Source: Mycocentrospora acerina
Taxonomy: Eukaryota; Ascomycota; Dothideomycetes; Pleosporales
DNA: 64,000 nt
Assembly (NCBI GenBank): GCA_022701365.1
Contig: JAKUHH010000108.1
Coordinates: forward strand, 495,821-559,820
Direction of reading: 5' to 3'
Position 1 is the stretch's first letter. Every line of letters starts with the position of its first letter. Below the pieces are notes generated by a model. It ran no database searches. It saw only the letters and a list, made by a program, of their open reading frames with translations, and was not told where the DNA came from. A program made the position numbers and the translations under genes. This document shows, piece after piece, positions 1-10,153 of this stretch.

Positions 1-1938
1 GCGGTGCCGCAAAAAATATTGTTGTTTATTGACAAATGGCGCCCCTACCCCTAGAACGGCATACTCGTACTATTTGACAGGATGCCATCCGTGTTCATCT
101 GCAAGACTGTTCGCGTTGACAGGTCCCTCGTCTATCGGAACTAGGGATTCTGACGAATAAGCAGTAAAATTTATACTTTTTGTAACCAAATCTTATGGGG
201 GAGGTCAATTCCTCAACAGCTTATCTCTTGTGTGAGATTCTGGGTCGGAAGCATATCCCGGAAGTGATCTTCAAGGTTGGAAGTTGCAGCGGAACGCACC
301 GGCAAATGTCAATTGCGTCTTGAAATAGCCCAAGGAGGTTTGATTAAGGGTGAAAGTAAGTTCTTAAATTGATGCAGCCCAAGATTGGAGGTGACTATGA
401 GGTGTGCAGTTTGTGAGCAGCTGGAAGTGACAAAGCAAAACCCTTTAATCAGGTACTTTGCAATCTGTCGAAATTCGGAACTCTTGACGCGAATACGACT
501 ATTGCGGTAAGCTGAACCTTCGTTCTTTGCTGCTGCGACGGTACCTGTTTTCCTGCATAAAAAAGGCTCGGAATGTCAGAACCAAACGATAATTCCAAAG
601 GGAAGATGGGGATTCCGGAGTCTGATGGAAAAGCGGCATGCGATTCCAAATAAAGACATACAAGCATTCAAAAGGTCAACAATGACGAAAGGTCTCGTAT
701 TAAGGCGGCCCTTACTTTGCACTTTGGTCACAGTTGCAAGAAATCTGGGGTTGGGCCCAGATTCTCAGTAGGAGGCCAAGCATTCGATAGATCTCCTGCA
801 CGACGATCACCGCAGCCTCATCGGGCGGCGCTAATCACGGCTTCTTGGCAGCATTTCCGGGTGAGCAGGAGCATGAACGTTGCTTTTACAGAGCTAATAA
901 GATTTGGTGGCCGTTGACAACTGATGCGTCAAAAACTGAATTGCGGGCATGTCTCCGCTGGAAATCGTCTCAGTACCGAGAGGTGTGATGATGTCACACC
1001 AACACACGTCTCAAGACAAGTCCAGGCTATTATGAACGTCCTCCCCTTTTTACTCACCGCTCGCCATCTCGGCGACAGTAATCTCAAGACGGCTACATGC
1101 AGACGTCACTTTGGGTGAATTTGGATCATCTGCGTCCTTTTTCTTCTGTCCCTGGGTGATTTCCCGTGCGGCACGCCCTCTCTACGCCCCCCAAGTCCGC
1201 CGCCTTGGCATCTTACTGCAAAAATGAACTCAGCCTCTTTTGAATAAGTGTATCATGCCCCAACTCGGAAATCGATACTCTATGCTATTCCTGATCGGTC
1301 TATGCACCTCACTACGGATACCACGCCTTCCGAGCTAAGAAGTCTGGGCGATACCCTGGCGGTGATCAGAGTGCGAAAGTACATTAGCTTACGGTATACC
1401 AAGAAAGAGATAGCCTTGCTAGCGTCCCAGGCTTAATTCAAAGTGGGCAACACCCATTGGGCACATGGTACCATAAGGAAGTACCGAAGGCACTAATTGG
1501 CTGTGAAAGTAAAGTTGACGACCTTGCATCTAGGCGTACGGAGGGCAAGCCCAATTTCCAAGATCTCTGTCTCCTCCATTGGCCCTTTCGGTACCAAGCA
1601 AAGGTTTTGTGGTAACGGGGACTATCAATCATTGTGGCAGACTTGGCTGCAGAAGCTCACGAACATTCACCAAGACATCGGGCATCCCTTACCAAGCAGC
1701 TACGGCTAGTTGGTGCGTGTACTCCCAGTTTTGTCCGTACACCGACGTAATTGCGTTGCGATTCGTAAGTCAAAATGAGAACCGGGGACGCAGGCAAAAG
1801 AAGACCCGGTGATATGTATAAGAGGTGTAGAAAGTACCCTTACAATGGTTCCTCATCAGCATTCAATTCATCCCCACTGACCACCGTTCCTACAAAACAC
1901 CAATTCATATTCTCTATCTACATCCACAAACTTCCAAG
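1..1938. other. Left-edge intergenic region, no gene seen
   Basis: Only short open frames (up to 77 codons) occur on either strand, without recognisable motifs or plausible splice chains. Composition is ordinary. The last 120 bases form the promoter and 5' leader of the CHRD gene. I see no transposon ends, tRNA or tandem repeats. Confidence 0.6.
1817..1823 (+). promoter_or_regulatory. TATA-like element of the CHRD gene
   Basis: TATAAGA lies about 122 bases upstream of the ATG at 1939. The small gene at 3425 has a TATA sequence at the same distance from its ATG. A pyrimidine- and CA-rich leader follows, usual for fungal 5' UTRs. Confidence 0.4.
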
Positions 1939-2614
1939 ATGCTTTTCACCAAGTCTGCTGTTATTGCTTTCCTGAGCGCCTCCCTCGTCTCAGCTGCGCC
2001 AACCATTGTCGAGAGGACCGATAAGGCACCCGCCAAGTACGATGTTGACTGCAAGAAGGACTGGGACAACAAGTGGAAGAACGATGAGTGGGAGAAGAGT
2101 GAGAAGCTTTTCTACTTCAGCAAAGAGATTATCTTGAAGGCGACTCCCGACCAGGTCGTCAACAACTCAAACATTGCTGTTCCTGGACAGCCCGGCGCCA
2201 AGGGCATCTACAAGTTTGGTATCAATGTTGACGAGAACACCATTTGCTACGTAAGTTTTTCCTCCACACATTTCTGAACCTCGCTGACTTACTTCTCAGA
2301 ACATCACATTGAGCGGTGTCACTGGCGGATACCAATCCCCGGCTCTCACTGCCACCCATGTCCACGAGGCTGTAAAGGGCCGTGCTGGTCCTCCCCGTCT
2401 TGCTTTCCCCAACCCTGCCGGCCCTGACTACAGACGTGTGTCATACGGATGCTTGACCGGTCCCTTCCGCACTGGAATTAACGCTACCAACACCACCACA
2501 GACACTGGTGCTGCATTCCACGTTCGTCAAATCGTCGCCAACCCCGCCGGCTTCTTCGCTGATACACATACCACTGCTTACCCCGCCGGTGCTGTTCGTG
2601 GTCAGCTTGCTTAG
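1939..2614 (+). CDS. Secreted CHRD-domain protein
   Basis: Two exons, 1939-2250 and 2300-2614, are joined by a 49-nt phase-0 intron (GTAAGT...CTCAG), giving 208 aa. Residues 1-19 form a signal peptide ending VSAAP. The rest resembles a single CHRD domain, the chordin-type fold found in many small secreted fungal and bacterial proteins. Its typical pattern is visible in exon 2: LTATHVHEA near the exon start, a central GPF segment, and the closing FFADTHTTAYPAGAVRGQL. The His-containing HVHEA and DTHT segments are the family hallmark. Expected location is the cell wall or medium. The biochemical role of fungal CHRD proteins is not settled, and I do not infer an enzyme activity. Confidence 0.85.
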
Positions 2615-3424
2615 ACGCGTCTGGTATGATGGAATGATCAATTAATGATTGTACAATCAGTTAGACGGAATGATTAAAAGTAATTATTCGAATAATCGTA
2701 ATTCTCATTAAATAGCAAATATATTTTGCACCCGAAAAGTTCTCTTGCCTCGTGACATCTCTGTTGATATTCACTATTTCACAATGATCTTTAGGCGTTG
2801 TTACTACGCCTAATTGTTTTTACGTAGGAAAGCTAACTAGTTACGGCTTTGATTTCATAAACTCACATTGCAAAAGTAAATTAAAACATATCAACAACCT
2901 TAGACCAATATAAACATTCGCTGCCTAAACCGGACCACTAGTTTAGACTCTTTAAAGTTATGCATGCGTCGAGTCGCAAATGACAAAATGGTACAGGTTT
3001 GCGCGTCATCAACTACGCATTTTTGCCACACCATAGAATCATCTACGAGAGTATTGAACATCATAGGAAACCAATTAATTAATGCCGTAAATTCATTTGA
3101 TTCGTTTATTTTCGCAAGGGACGCAAGAAAGGGAGTAAAAGTACAAAAAGGCGAAGATTCTCCACCATTCAGATGAACTATAGCCACACGGAAACAGCTC
3201 CGCACTTGATGCGATCGTACCCCAGATCAACGTCAGGAACCCGTATCGCTTGTTAGCCTCCGCTGGTGACGTCGTTTTGATGTCAAAGTAGTTGTCATTT
3301 GTATATAAACTATGACTTCCAGCGAGCAACCATAGGGCACGCGAAGCATTGTCAACAGTTTTGATTCCTAAACAATCAAAACAATTCCAATCTCAAATTC
3401 TTAACTTTCATTTCAAATACCAAA
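2615..3424. other. AT-rich intergenic region
   Basis: The first 400 bases are clearly AT-rich and serve as the 3' region of the CHRD gene. Open frames of 70-101 codons on both strands overlap each other and show no motif. The right end is the promoter of the next gene. Confidence 0.6.
3302..3309 (+). promoter_or_regulatory. TATA box of the small hydrophilic protein gene
   Basis: TATATAAA lies 123 bases upstream of the ATG at 3425. An AT-rich leader ending in CAAAATG follows, with A at -3. Confidence 0.5.
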
Positions 3425-3967
3425 ATGTCTGCCAACGCCAATGCTGTGCAACCTGGTGTGCCAATCAGCTCAAAAGTTGCCCCAAGTGAGCCCCTGCAGA
3501 GTGGTGGTGTGAGTATTTCTACTTCTAGTAAATTGTCTTTCTGTCGACGTTTTTCATTAGTACAACTACATCTATCTTCATTCCTCTTCCACATCTTCAG
3601 ATCAGAAAAGGCGGCAATGCATTGTTTCTAAGCACTAACGAACCTACAGCAAGCACCTGGTGGATCAGCCAACGATACCGACTCCGCCCCAGAGTTTCAC
3701 GTACAAGTCCTCAAAGCTGGTACCGCACCCGCAGACAAGACATTCACGCCCGACCCAAACCACACCAACCAGGAGTTGTACAATGATGCAGGAGAGACAA
3801 TTACTGGCTCAACTTCCAAAAATGTACACAAGAGTGGGAGTGGATCGGCAGGAAATACAGAAGGCCAAGACCAGGGAAATTCAAAGGATGCAGCGGAGCC
3901 AGCGACAAGGGGTGCAGACATTAAGAGTGCAACAGAACAGCAGCCTGTCAGCGCAGATCAGATCTAG
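3425..3967 (+). CDS. Small hydrophilic, probably disordered protein
   Basis: Exons 3425-3508 and 3650-3967 flank a 141-nt phase-0 intron (GTGAGT...CTACAG). The product is 133 aa with no signal peptide, membrane segment or cysteine. It is rich in Gly, Ser, Ala, Asn, Gln and charged residues. Central elements read EFHVQVLKAGTAPADKTFTPDP and NDAGETITGSTSKNVHKSGS. I believe similar short proteins occur across Pezizomycotina and are annotated only as hypothetical. Composition suggests an intrinsically disordered, possibly stress-related protein, but no function can be assigned. The strong TATA box suggests high or inducible expression. The exon 2 frame alone looks like an alternative-start ORF from 3776; the spliced model restores an ATG and clean phase. 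Confidence 0.7.
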
Positions 3968-4549
3968 ATGAACGATAAATTCGGTTGATGACGTGGTAAG
4001 AGAAATAGAATAAACAAAAATAAAGAATAAAAAATGATACCATAAATACCATTTGGTTTATATTTCCTTCGTTTATCGTACAGGCAAAGATCGATGATCA
4101 TGCACGTTGGGACTGAAGAGATGTGCGTGTGAAAGGTGATCGTTTATGTGTGTGCACCCTCCAATTCTTTCCATTTACTCTTTTTCATTCGTCGTCTTCT
4201 TTCCTCTTGCCTTTTCGACTAGTCCTGACCCTTGTTCAGTTTCACATTTAGAGAACATAAAAGCTCTACTAAAGACTTTAATCGCCTAGACCAATAACCT
4301 AGGTTGGTAAGAATCGGTTACGCTATCAGCTAGAATTGAGTCGAGAGGCATAAATAAAAAGGCTTTCTCATTTCCCAGAAAGCTGGTGTGCTAAACACAG
4401 AGTTATGACTCCCCCAACGCGGCGCAATCTGCTTACGAGCACGCAATGGACAGTGACGTCATCATTAAAGCTCGAACCTCCACACCCTCCTCTGTTGACG
4501 TATTCCGCAAAGTTTCCGTTTGTTTTCGGGAAAATACATCAGTCTAACA
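3968..4549. other. Intergenic region
   Basis: This stretch holds the 3' flank of the small hydrophilic gene and the promoter of the dehydrogenase. No motif-bearing ORF and no RNA gene were recognised. Confidence 0.6.
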
Positions 4550-5478
4550 ATGTCCACCGTGTTGATAGTGGGTGCCACTCGTGGACTCGGAGCAAGCCTC
4601 GCAAAGTCCTACGCCGAACACTCGAACAATAATGTCCTGGCGACTGCAAGAGCTTCAGATCCACCAGCAAATAGTTAGTCTATTTTTCAACAATGTCTCA
4701 CCAAATAATCTCAGACTATTGCATCAAATCTTGTATAGTAACCACATACTAACAATTCTATGTATAGCGAAAAACATCTCCTACATACCCGGCATCGACA
4801 TTGCGTCTCCTGACGCCGGCAGCAAGATAGTCCAATATCTTCAAACACACTCGATATCACATGTTGACATTCTCATTATTACAGCTGGCTACTTTGCGAC
4901 TGAGACCTTGCAAGAGCCATCCTTTTCCGCTCAGGAGGCCATGTACCGCATATGTGCTATCGGCCCCACGATTCTTGTCACCACTCTCGCCAATGAGTCG
5001 GACAAGCTGCTTAACTCCAAGTCCAAGATCATCTTCGTTTCATCAGAGAGCGGCAGTATAACACTAAGACACGAAAAAGAAGGCGGCGGTAACTATGGTC
5101 ACCATGCCAGCAAAGCGGCGCTGAATATGTCTGCTAAGCTCTTAAGTTTGGACTTGAAAGAGAGGGGCATTGCCGTGGCAAGTGTACACCCTGGGTTCAT
5201 GAGGACCGAAATGACTCGCAATGTGGGGTTCGATCAGTTTTGGGATGATGGAGGTGCCGTTACGCCTGATGTCGCTGCGGCATCACTTAAGAAGTGGATT
5301 GAGACATTTGACATAAGCAAGACGGGAACGTACTGGGCACCACGTGGAGCTGCGTAAGTTTTACAATCACTTCGAGAAGTAATTGAGCTGACATGAATTA
5401 TTTAGTGACATCGGTACTGCTGAGGCTGTGCTAGGATCTAGAGACAAACTTCCGACTCCTCTTCAGCTACCATGGTAG
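4550..5478 (+). CDS. Short-chain dehydrogenase/reductase, C-factor-like
   Basis: Three exons (4550-4673, 4768-5353, 5406-5478) give 260 aa. Introns 1 and 2 carry ACTAAC and CTGAC branch sites and keep phase. The start ATG is upstream of the longest open frame and supplies the nucleotide-binding motif GATRGLG at residues 8-14, so it is the correct start. Further Rossmann features are IITAGYF (a variant of the NAG motif), VSSESGS (catalytic Ser region) and VHPGFMRTEMT after the active site. The catalytic motif is unusual. It reads YGHHASK at residues 151-157, so Tyr151 is six rather than four residues before Lys157, and His153 occupies the canonical Tyr position. The family resembles fungal relatives of bacterial C-factor (CsgA). 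The substrate is unknown. Exon 3 adds the tail ending LQLPW. Confidence 0.88.
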
Positions 5479-5612
5479 AGAATATGCAAACGCTGGCCTA
5501 CCCCTGGTTCTAATATAAAAAACTCCATCTCAATGCTAGTCAATGATTCATTCGGTCTTCGTTATCATACAGCCTACGCCCTGTGCGTCTTATATCTTTA
5601 TTCCAAACTTAG

Positions 5613-6841
5613 TTATCTTGTTACCAGTGGCTTAGTAATGTTGGCATCGCCGATAAACAATGTAGCCTCACTCTCTTTCCTCAAAATCTCAGGTGCCCAT
5701 GTGTTGGCATCACCCAACCGATCAGATGTTAAACCTGCTGACCCTGGGTTTTTCATGCCAGCTTCAAGTTGTCTTTGATAGCTCACATTCCTCAGCCGTT
5801 CCGCTTCCCTGGGCGTGAGTTGCAACTATGTTTTTTGTCAGCCATACACTATGGAATATCCGGACCTGTGGCTTACGTAGATCTCAACACCAACTGCGTG
5901 AATTGCTGTCGCGAGCCAAAGCGCCATTCCAAAGTTCAGATTCAGTACTGCCCCAGAACCAACTCCGCTGTTCATGTTCGCTGCCACAACAGCTACTTGT
6001 CCAATGTTGGAGCCATCTAGAAAGGACTGGCACGTAGGATAATCTGATAGCAGAGACGACACATTAGGAATCGTGGCAGCGATCTTGGCACATGGCCAAA
6101 CGACGAAGTACCCTTTGTTTGAAGTTGTGACAAGTCCTAAGGCTAGGATAATACGTTGTGTAACGATAGAACCGGCCTAAACTTTGTCAATCTAACATCA
6201 CATCAGTGCAAAGAGCCAACTTACGTAAAACCACCCTCTGAGCATCCAGGCCCGATGCTGCTCAATCTGCAATCGTTTGATGTTGATCAACGACAACACA
6301 AAGCAGAACATCGTTCCAATTCCAACAAATCCGATCCAAACTTGTATATCTAGACCTCCACCAAAAGAATGCCGCGCAATCATCAACGCGCCGATGAGGC
6401 TTGTTGTGTATAGTAGCATGGATGCGTACCCAGAAATTCGGTGCACTGTTATCCATCGTCGACGAATAAATGGCGTAAACTGTATTACGGCGAGAAGACC
6501 GGCAGGCAAAACGCCAGCAAGGTGCATCACAATCCCGACCTTGTAGCGTGTAAAGGCCCTAAAGTAATAGCATTCGCCGGGAGCAGCGCTATTGGCCGGT
6601 CTTGGGGTTGATGGACAGAAGTTCCTATCAAAATCCAAGTAGGACAAACGTGCGAGTATGACTACAAGTGGTTAATATATGTGCGATTGAGGGAAACATC
6701 AGGGCACCTACAGCCTGTGAACGCTCCGGCGAAGATAAACCACAAAATAAAATTATAGGTTTTGCTAAAACCAAGAGGGTTGCGGATTTTCCGGGCAAAA
6801 GTGCCTGGAGAGGGTATAGTGGATTCGGTAGACATAGTCAT
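5613..6841 (-). CDS. DUF2306 integral membrane protein
   Basis: Four exons on the minus strand (6841-6712, 6661-6225, 6176-5877, 5825-5613) give 359 aa. All three introns are GT-AG of 48-51 nt and join in phase. Residues about 30-50 form a membrane segment. Exon 2 carries several more, including VGIVMHLAGVLPAGLLAVIQF and runs around GALMIARHSFGGGL and IGFVGIGTMFCFVLSLINI, followed by the hallmark LQIEQHRAWMLRGWFY. Conserved His residues in MHLAG, VHRISG and EQHRAW are typical of DUF2306, a fungal and bacterial multi-pass family of unknown function that may bind a cofactor. The C-terminal about 80 residues are hydrophilic. The gene is divergent from the Zn2Cys6 factor starting at 7271, with 429 bp between the ATGs. 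Confidence 0.85.
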
Positions 6842-7270
6842 ATTGGTGGTAGGAGAATGAATGTTTCTAGGATGTAAAGGTCTCCTTATGAAAGAAGTTT
6901 ATAATAATGATTCCTATGGAATTTCTTCCATTTTATAAACTTACATCCCATCACACAACAGTGTCTTGGAATTTTGCTCAGCCTCTTGATCATCATTCTC
7001 GATCATTTTGCGGTGAGTTGAATGCTAGAAGTTGCTTGCTGTCGCACAATGCGCTCAAAACGGCTAGGGCGATCGACAGAGCAGCAAGCCTCTTCGTGAA
7101 GTGAGCGCATCATCATGCAATGCGCACCAATAGAATTAAGGAGATCTACAACCGTCCTGTGCATCTGCACTGATTGATGAATTGTCCGACGAACTTCTCT
7201 AAAGAGATCATTACGCGCCGCTATCATTACGCAGCTGTACATAGCTGTACGCACGTGTCTCTCAGATAGG
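6842..7270. other. Divergent promoter between DUF2306 gene and Zn2Cys6 factor
   Basis: This 429-bp stretch separates two oppositely transcribed starts and must hold both promoters. The right half contains several short inverted GC-rich words. No ORF here has recognisable content. Confidence 0.55.
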
Positions 7271-8879
7271 ATGGTTGGCGTTGCGGGGCGATCTAAAGGC
7301 TGTATTTCGTGTCGGAAGAGGAAGAAGGGCGTAAGTTGGCAGTGGCGTTTCTTTGCATCACAACTTGTAAGCTCACAAGCGATAGTGCGATCTCCGACGT
7401 CCTGGCTGTGGGCAGTGTCAAGAAAGAGGACTTAAATGTGGAGGCTACGATAGGGATCGTGTCTTCATATACCAGACAGGTGTACGTCAACGAAAAGACT
7501 CAGCAGCGCCCTCGCCAATAAGCCCTCAAGATGCCCTGCCAAAAGCCGTTATGAGGTTCGAGAACGATCAAGCCATCGATCTCGACTTGAAAAAACGCAA
7601 CCCACAGTACACGCCATACAGTCTTCCGCAAGGCTTCGCGCTCTCTGCGTACAGTGAGATAAGCATGGAAGCATATGTAAACATGTATAATCCACAAAAT
7701 TTCAGCAACTCATATGCAATCTTCGCAGAAGACAACGACTTCGTAAACATCCTCCCTGTACTGAGTATCCGCGACTCAGCCCTCCACATGGCCGTCCTCG
7801 CTGTTGGTACTGCAGCTCTCGGAAGGGCTTCAAACAACACGGTCGTAGTACAGCAAGGAAAATTTCTCTATGGCAGAGCACTCGTAGAGATGGGACAAGC
7901 GCTACGCGATCCACGGCGCACGAAGAGTGAGGCGCTACTCGCTGTACCAAAGGTCATGGGGTTGTTTGAGTTTCTTTTTGGGCCAGAGGCAAATTCAGGG
8001 ACGCAGGCCAGGAGTTGGTTGAGCCATGCTAAAGGCGAGTTGGCGTTGGTCGTGAGCCGAGACCCAGATGAGTATGCGGACAACGATGCAGCACATTCAA
8101 TGTTCGTAAGCGCACGATATCGATCGATCATCGCTGGTGTTCGCGCAAGAGAAGCAACGGTGCTTAATAATGAGATTTGGAGAACTTTACCTTGGAAGAA
8201 CAGAGTTAAAACACCAAACGATGAGTTGCTCGATGTCTTGGCTGGTGTGCCTGAATTATTGGAGGATCTAGAAATACTGAACGATTGGGTCCAAGATAGA
8301 ACCCAGGAAGAAGAGGAGACATTTGGCCTGTTCAGTCCCGGAACAGCGGTAGACGACGTCTCAAGCGATGCCTTTCGTTCTCAACTGATCTCCAAATGCT
8401 GGGCCACGCATCTCAAGTTAGAGCGCTGGATCGCCGTCCACTCAAAGGAGATCTATAGCCCCGGATCACAATCAACCACCCCAATCATATTTTCCTCTCT
8501 TGAATGTGCTTGCCTCACCATTCGATACTGGGCAACTTCGGTTCTCTTATATGGCACCCTCGATGCCGCGCTACTAGTCCCTTCGGATGATGCATCTCTT
8601 TCACATACTGATCGCCCACATCCACGAGTCTTTGCCCGCCAGATAGCACGATCGGTAGCGTACTTCTTTCAAGAATGCTTTGGTATAACAGGCGCGACGG
8701 CAATTTCGTTTCCACTGGGCTGTACTATGTTATACATGAAACGGAATCCGAAGGCAGACGGGCTGTATATGGGAATTACTGCAAAAGCACTGAACAATCC
8801 AATACTACCGAGCGTGATCAAAGACTTCCTTACGAGTATGGGGAAACAATTCAAAAGATCAGCGCAGACTAGTCCATGA
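7271..8879 (+). CDS. Zn2Cys6 fungal transcription factor
   Basis: Two exons, 7271-7330 and 7386-8879, with a 55-nt phase-0 intron (GTAAGT...CGATAG), give 517 aa. The intron splits the DNA-binding domain. Exon 1 supplies Cys11 and Cys14 plus the basic run RKRKKG, and exon 2 begins with Cys21, then Cys28, Cys31 and Cys38. The result is C-x2-C-x6-C-x6-C-x2-C-x6-C, a complete zinc binuclear cluster. The remainder, with helices around LHMAVLAVGTAALGRAS and a C-terminal region of 15-20-residue hydrophobic segments, fits the DUF3468-type fungal regulator middle region. The longest ORF begins at 7551 and lacks the zinc cluster, so the first ATG is the essential one. Nuclear location is expected. The target pathway is unknown; the divergent DUF2306 gene is a possible target. 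Confidence 0.88.
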
Positions 8880-9073
8880 GGCTGACGGTTGTGCGAATGA
8901 ACGGGTACACGTCTTCAGCTATTGAAGATGGAGAAATAAGTATCATATCTTAGATTCGAAAGAGTCGTTAATACATTGAAGACGGGGTATTGATGCTAAA
9001 TCAAGTGTTCTAAACGCTATTACTATGCAGAGACCCAAAATCTCACCGAACTTCTGGCCAACTTTCAATCAGC

Positions 9074-10153
9074 TTACTCGATCTGGATGAGCCCAGGTCC
9101 GAAGATTGCAGCTTCAGAGACTTGATTTGCATTCCCGAATTGATCCGCGCCCATGGTAATCGCCACAATCGTAAGGCCGTTCATCAAAAACTCGTCATAT
9201 GGGAACGGTGCCTCGAAGAATACCTTGTCGTCCATCATTTTCACATTTTCAAGATTCTTCACGATCGGGGTATTTTGTCCGTTGATATACACCAGCTTCA
9301 AAGTATCCACATTGTATAAGCCGGCGTCTTTCTTGGCAAAAGAAAACTTGAGCTCCTGTGTAGCCGCAGGGATAGTCTTGGTCTCGATGGTAAGAGGAAG
9401 CAATGTTTTGAGTGGGATAGCACCGATGTTTGGGCAAGAGCCGGGGACGACGAATGACTGAATTGCTGTGAAGGCAAAGTCTCTTGTGGCAGTTGTAAGA
9501 AAGGGCTGCGAGGTTACACGCTTCTTCTGAACGAGGCGGTAGAAACCTTGTTGTTCGGCTTCGTTTCCAAGGACAGAAGCCACACCGCGCACGAGGCCGT
9601 CGTCCTGATTCTTGGCGAATATCTGTTGGACGTCCTGGAGAGTTCCCAATACCAGGTCCGTGAACGTTCCAGCCAAAGCTATAGCCGATTGAAAGTCCGT
9701 GACGGGGAAGCTGTATTTGCAAGGCTGAATGGGCTCTTGCTGGAAGTGCTCAAGAGCGCCATTTGCATTGAGCAGATGCATTTGCTCTTGTGCAACAATG
9801 GCATTTAAGGAGTCGAGTACGTACTCATGACCGTATCCAAGATCATATCCTGACACTTTGTTCGTAAGATTGTACACGAGCTCGGTGAAAAAGGCAACTT
9901 CGAAGAGCTCGTTGAGAGCGATCAGCTTCAGGTTTGTAGTTCCTTCAGGGCTGAGCGCCGGTGGTGGCGGACCATTGGGCAAAGTGCCGTGGCCTTCGTT
10001 TTGTATTTGAAGAATCTGGTCCTGATTTGGTTTGGGAAAACCATTCGCGAGTGGGAAGTAGACATTATCTGGGGAAAACTCCCGCTTGGTGGTTGGTGCG
10101 GCAGAAACCATAGTAGCTATGAGAGCAACAGAGTATATGATAGAGAAACGCAT
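9074..10153 (-). CDS. Secreted ferritin-like protein of the LsdA type
   Basis: A single exon of 359 aa. The first 18 residues are a signal peptide ending VSAAP, followed by a Lys-Arg site that could be Kex2-processed. Residues about 75-235 form a ferritin-like helical bundle, with candidate iron-ligand Glu and His residues in LNELFEVAFFTELVYNL, IVAQEQMHLLNA and NEAEQQGFYRL. The C-terminal third (about 245-359) is beta-rich. The family includes Aspergillus late sexual development protein LsdA and stress-related fungal secreted proteins. Whether it binds iron or has oxidase activity is unknown. A strong TATA box lies about 105 bases upstream. Confidence 0.85.
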   Translation of the reverse strand: MRFSIIYSVALIATMVSAAPTTKREFSPDNVYFPLANGFPKPNQDQILQIQNEGHGTLPNGPPPPALSPEGTTNLKLIALNELFEVAFFTELVYNLTNKVSGYDLGYGHEYVLDSLNAIVAQEQMHLLNANGALEHFQQEPIQPCKYSFPVTDFQSAIALAGTFTDLVLGTLQDVQQIFAKNQDDGLVRGVASVLGNEAEQQGFYRLVQKKRVTSQPFLTTATRDFAFTAIQSFVVPGSCPNIGAIPLKTLLPLTIETKTIPAATQELKFSFAKKDAGLYNVDTLKLVYINGQNTPIVKNLENVKMMDDKVFFEAPFPYDEFLMNGLTIVAITMGADQFGNANQVSEAAIFGPGLIQIE

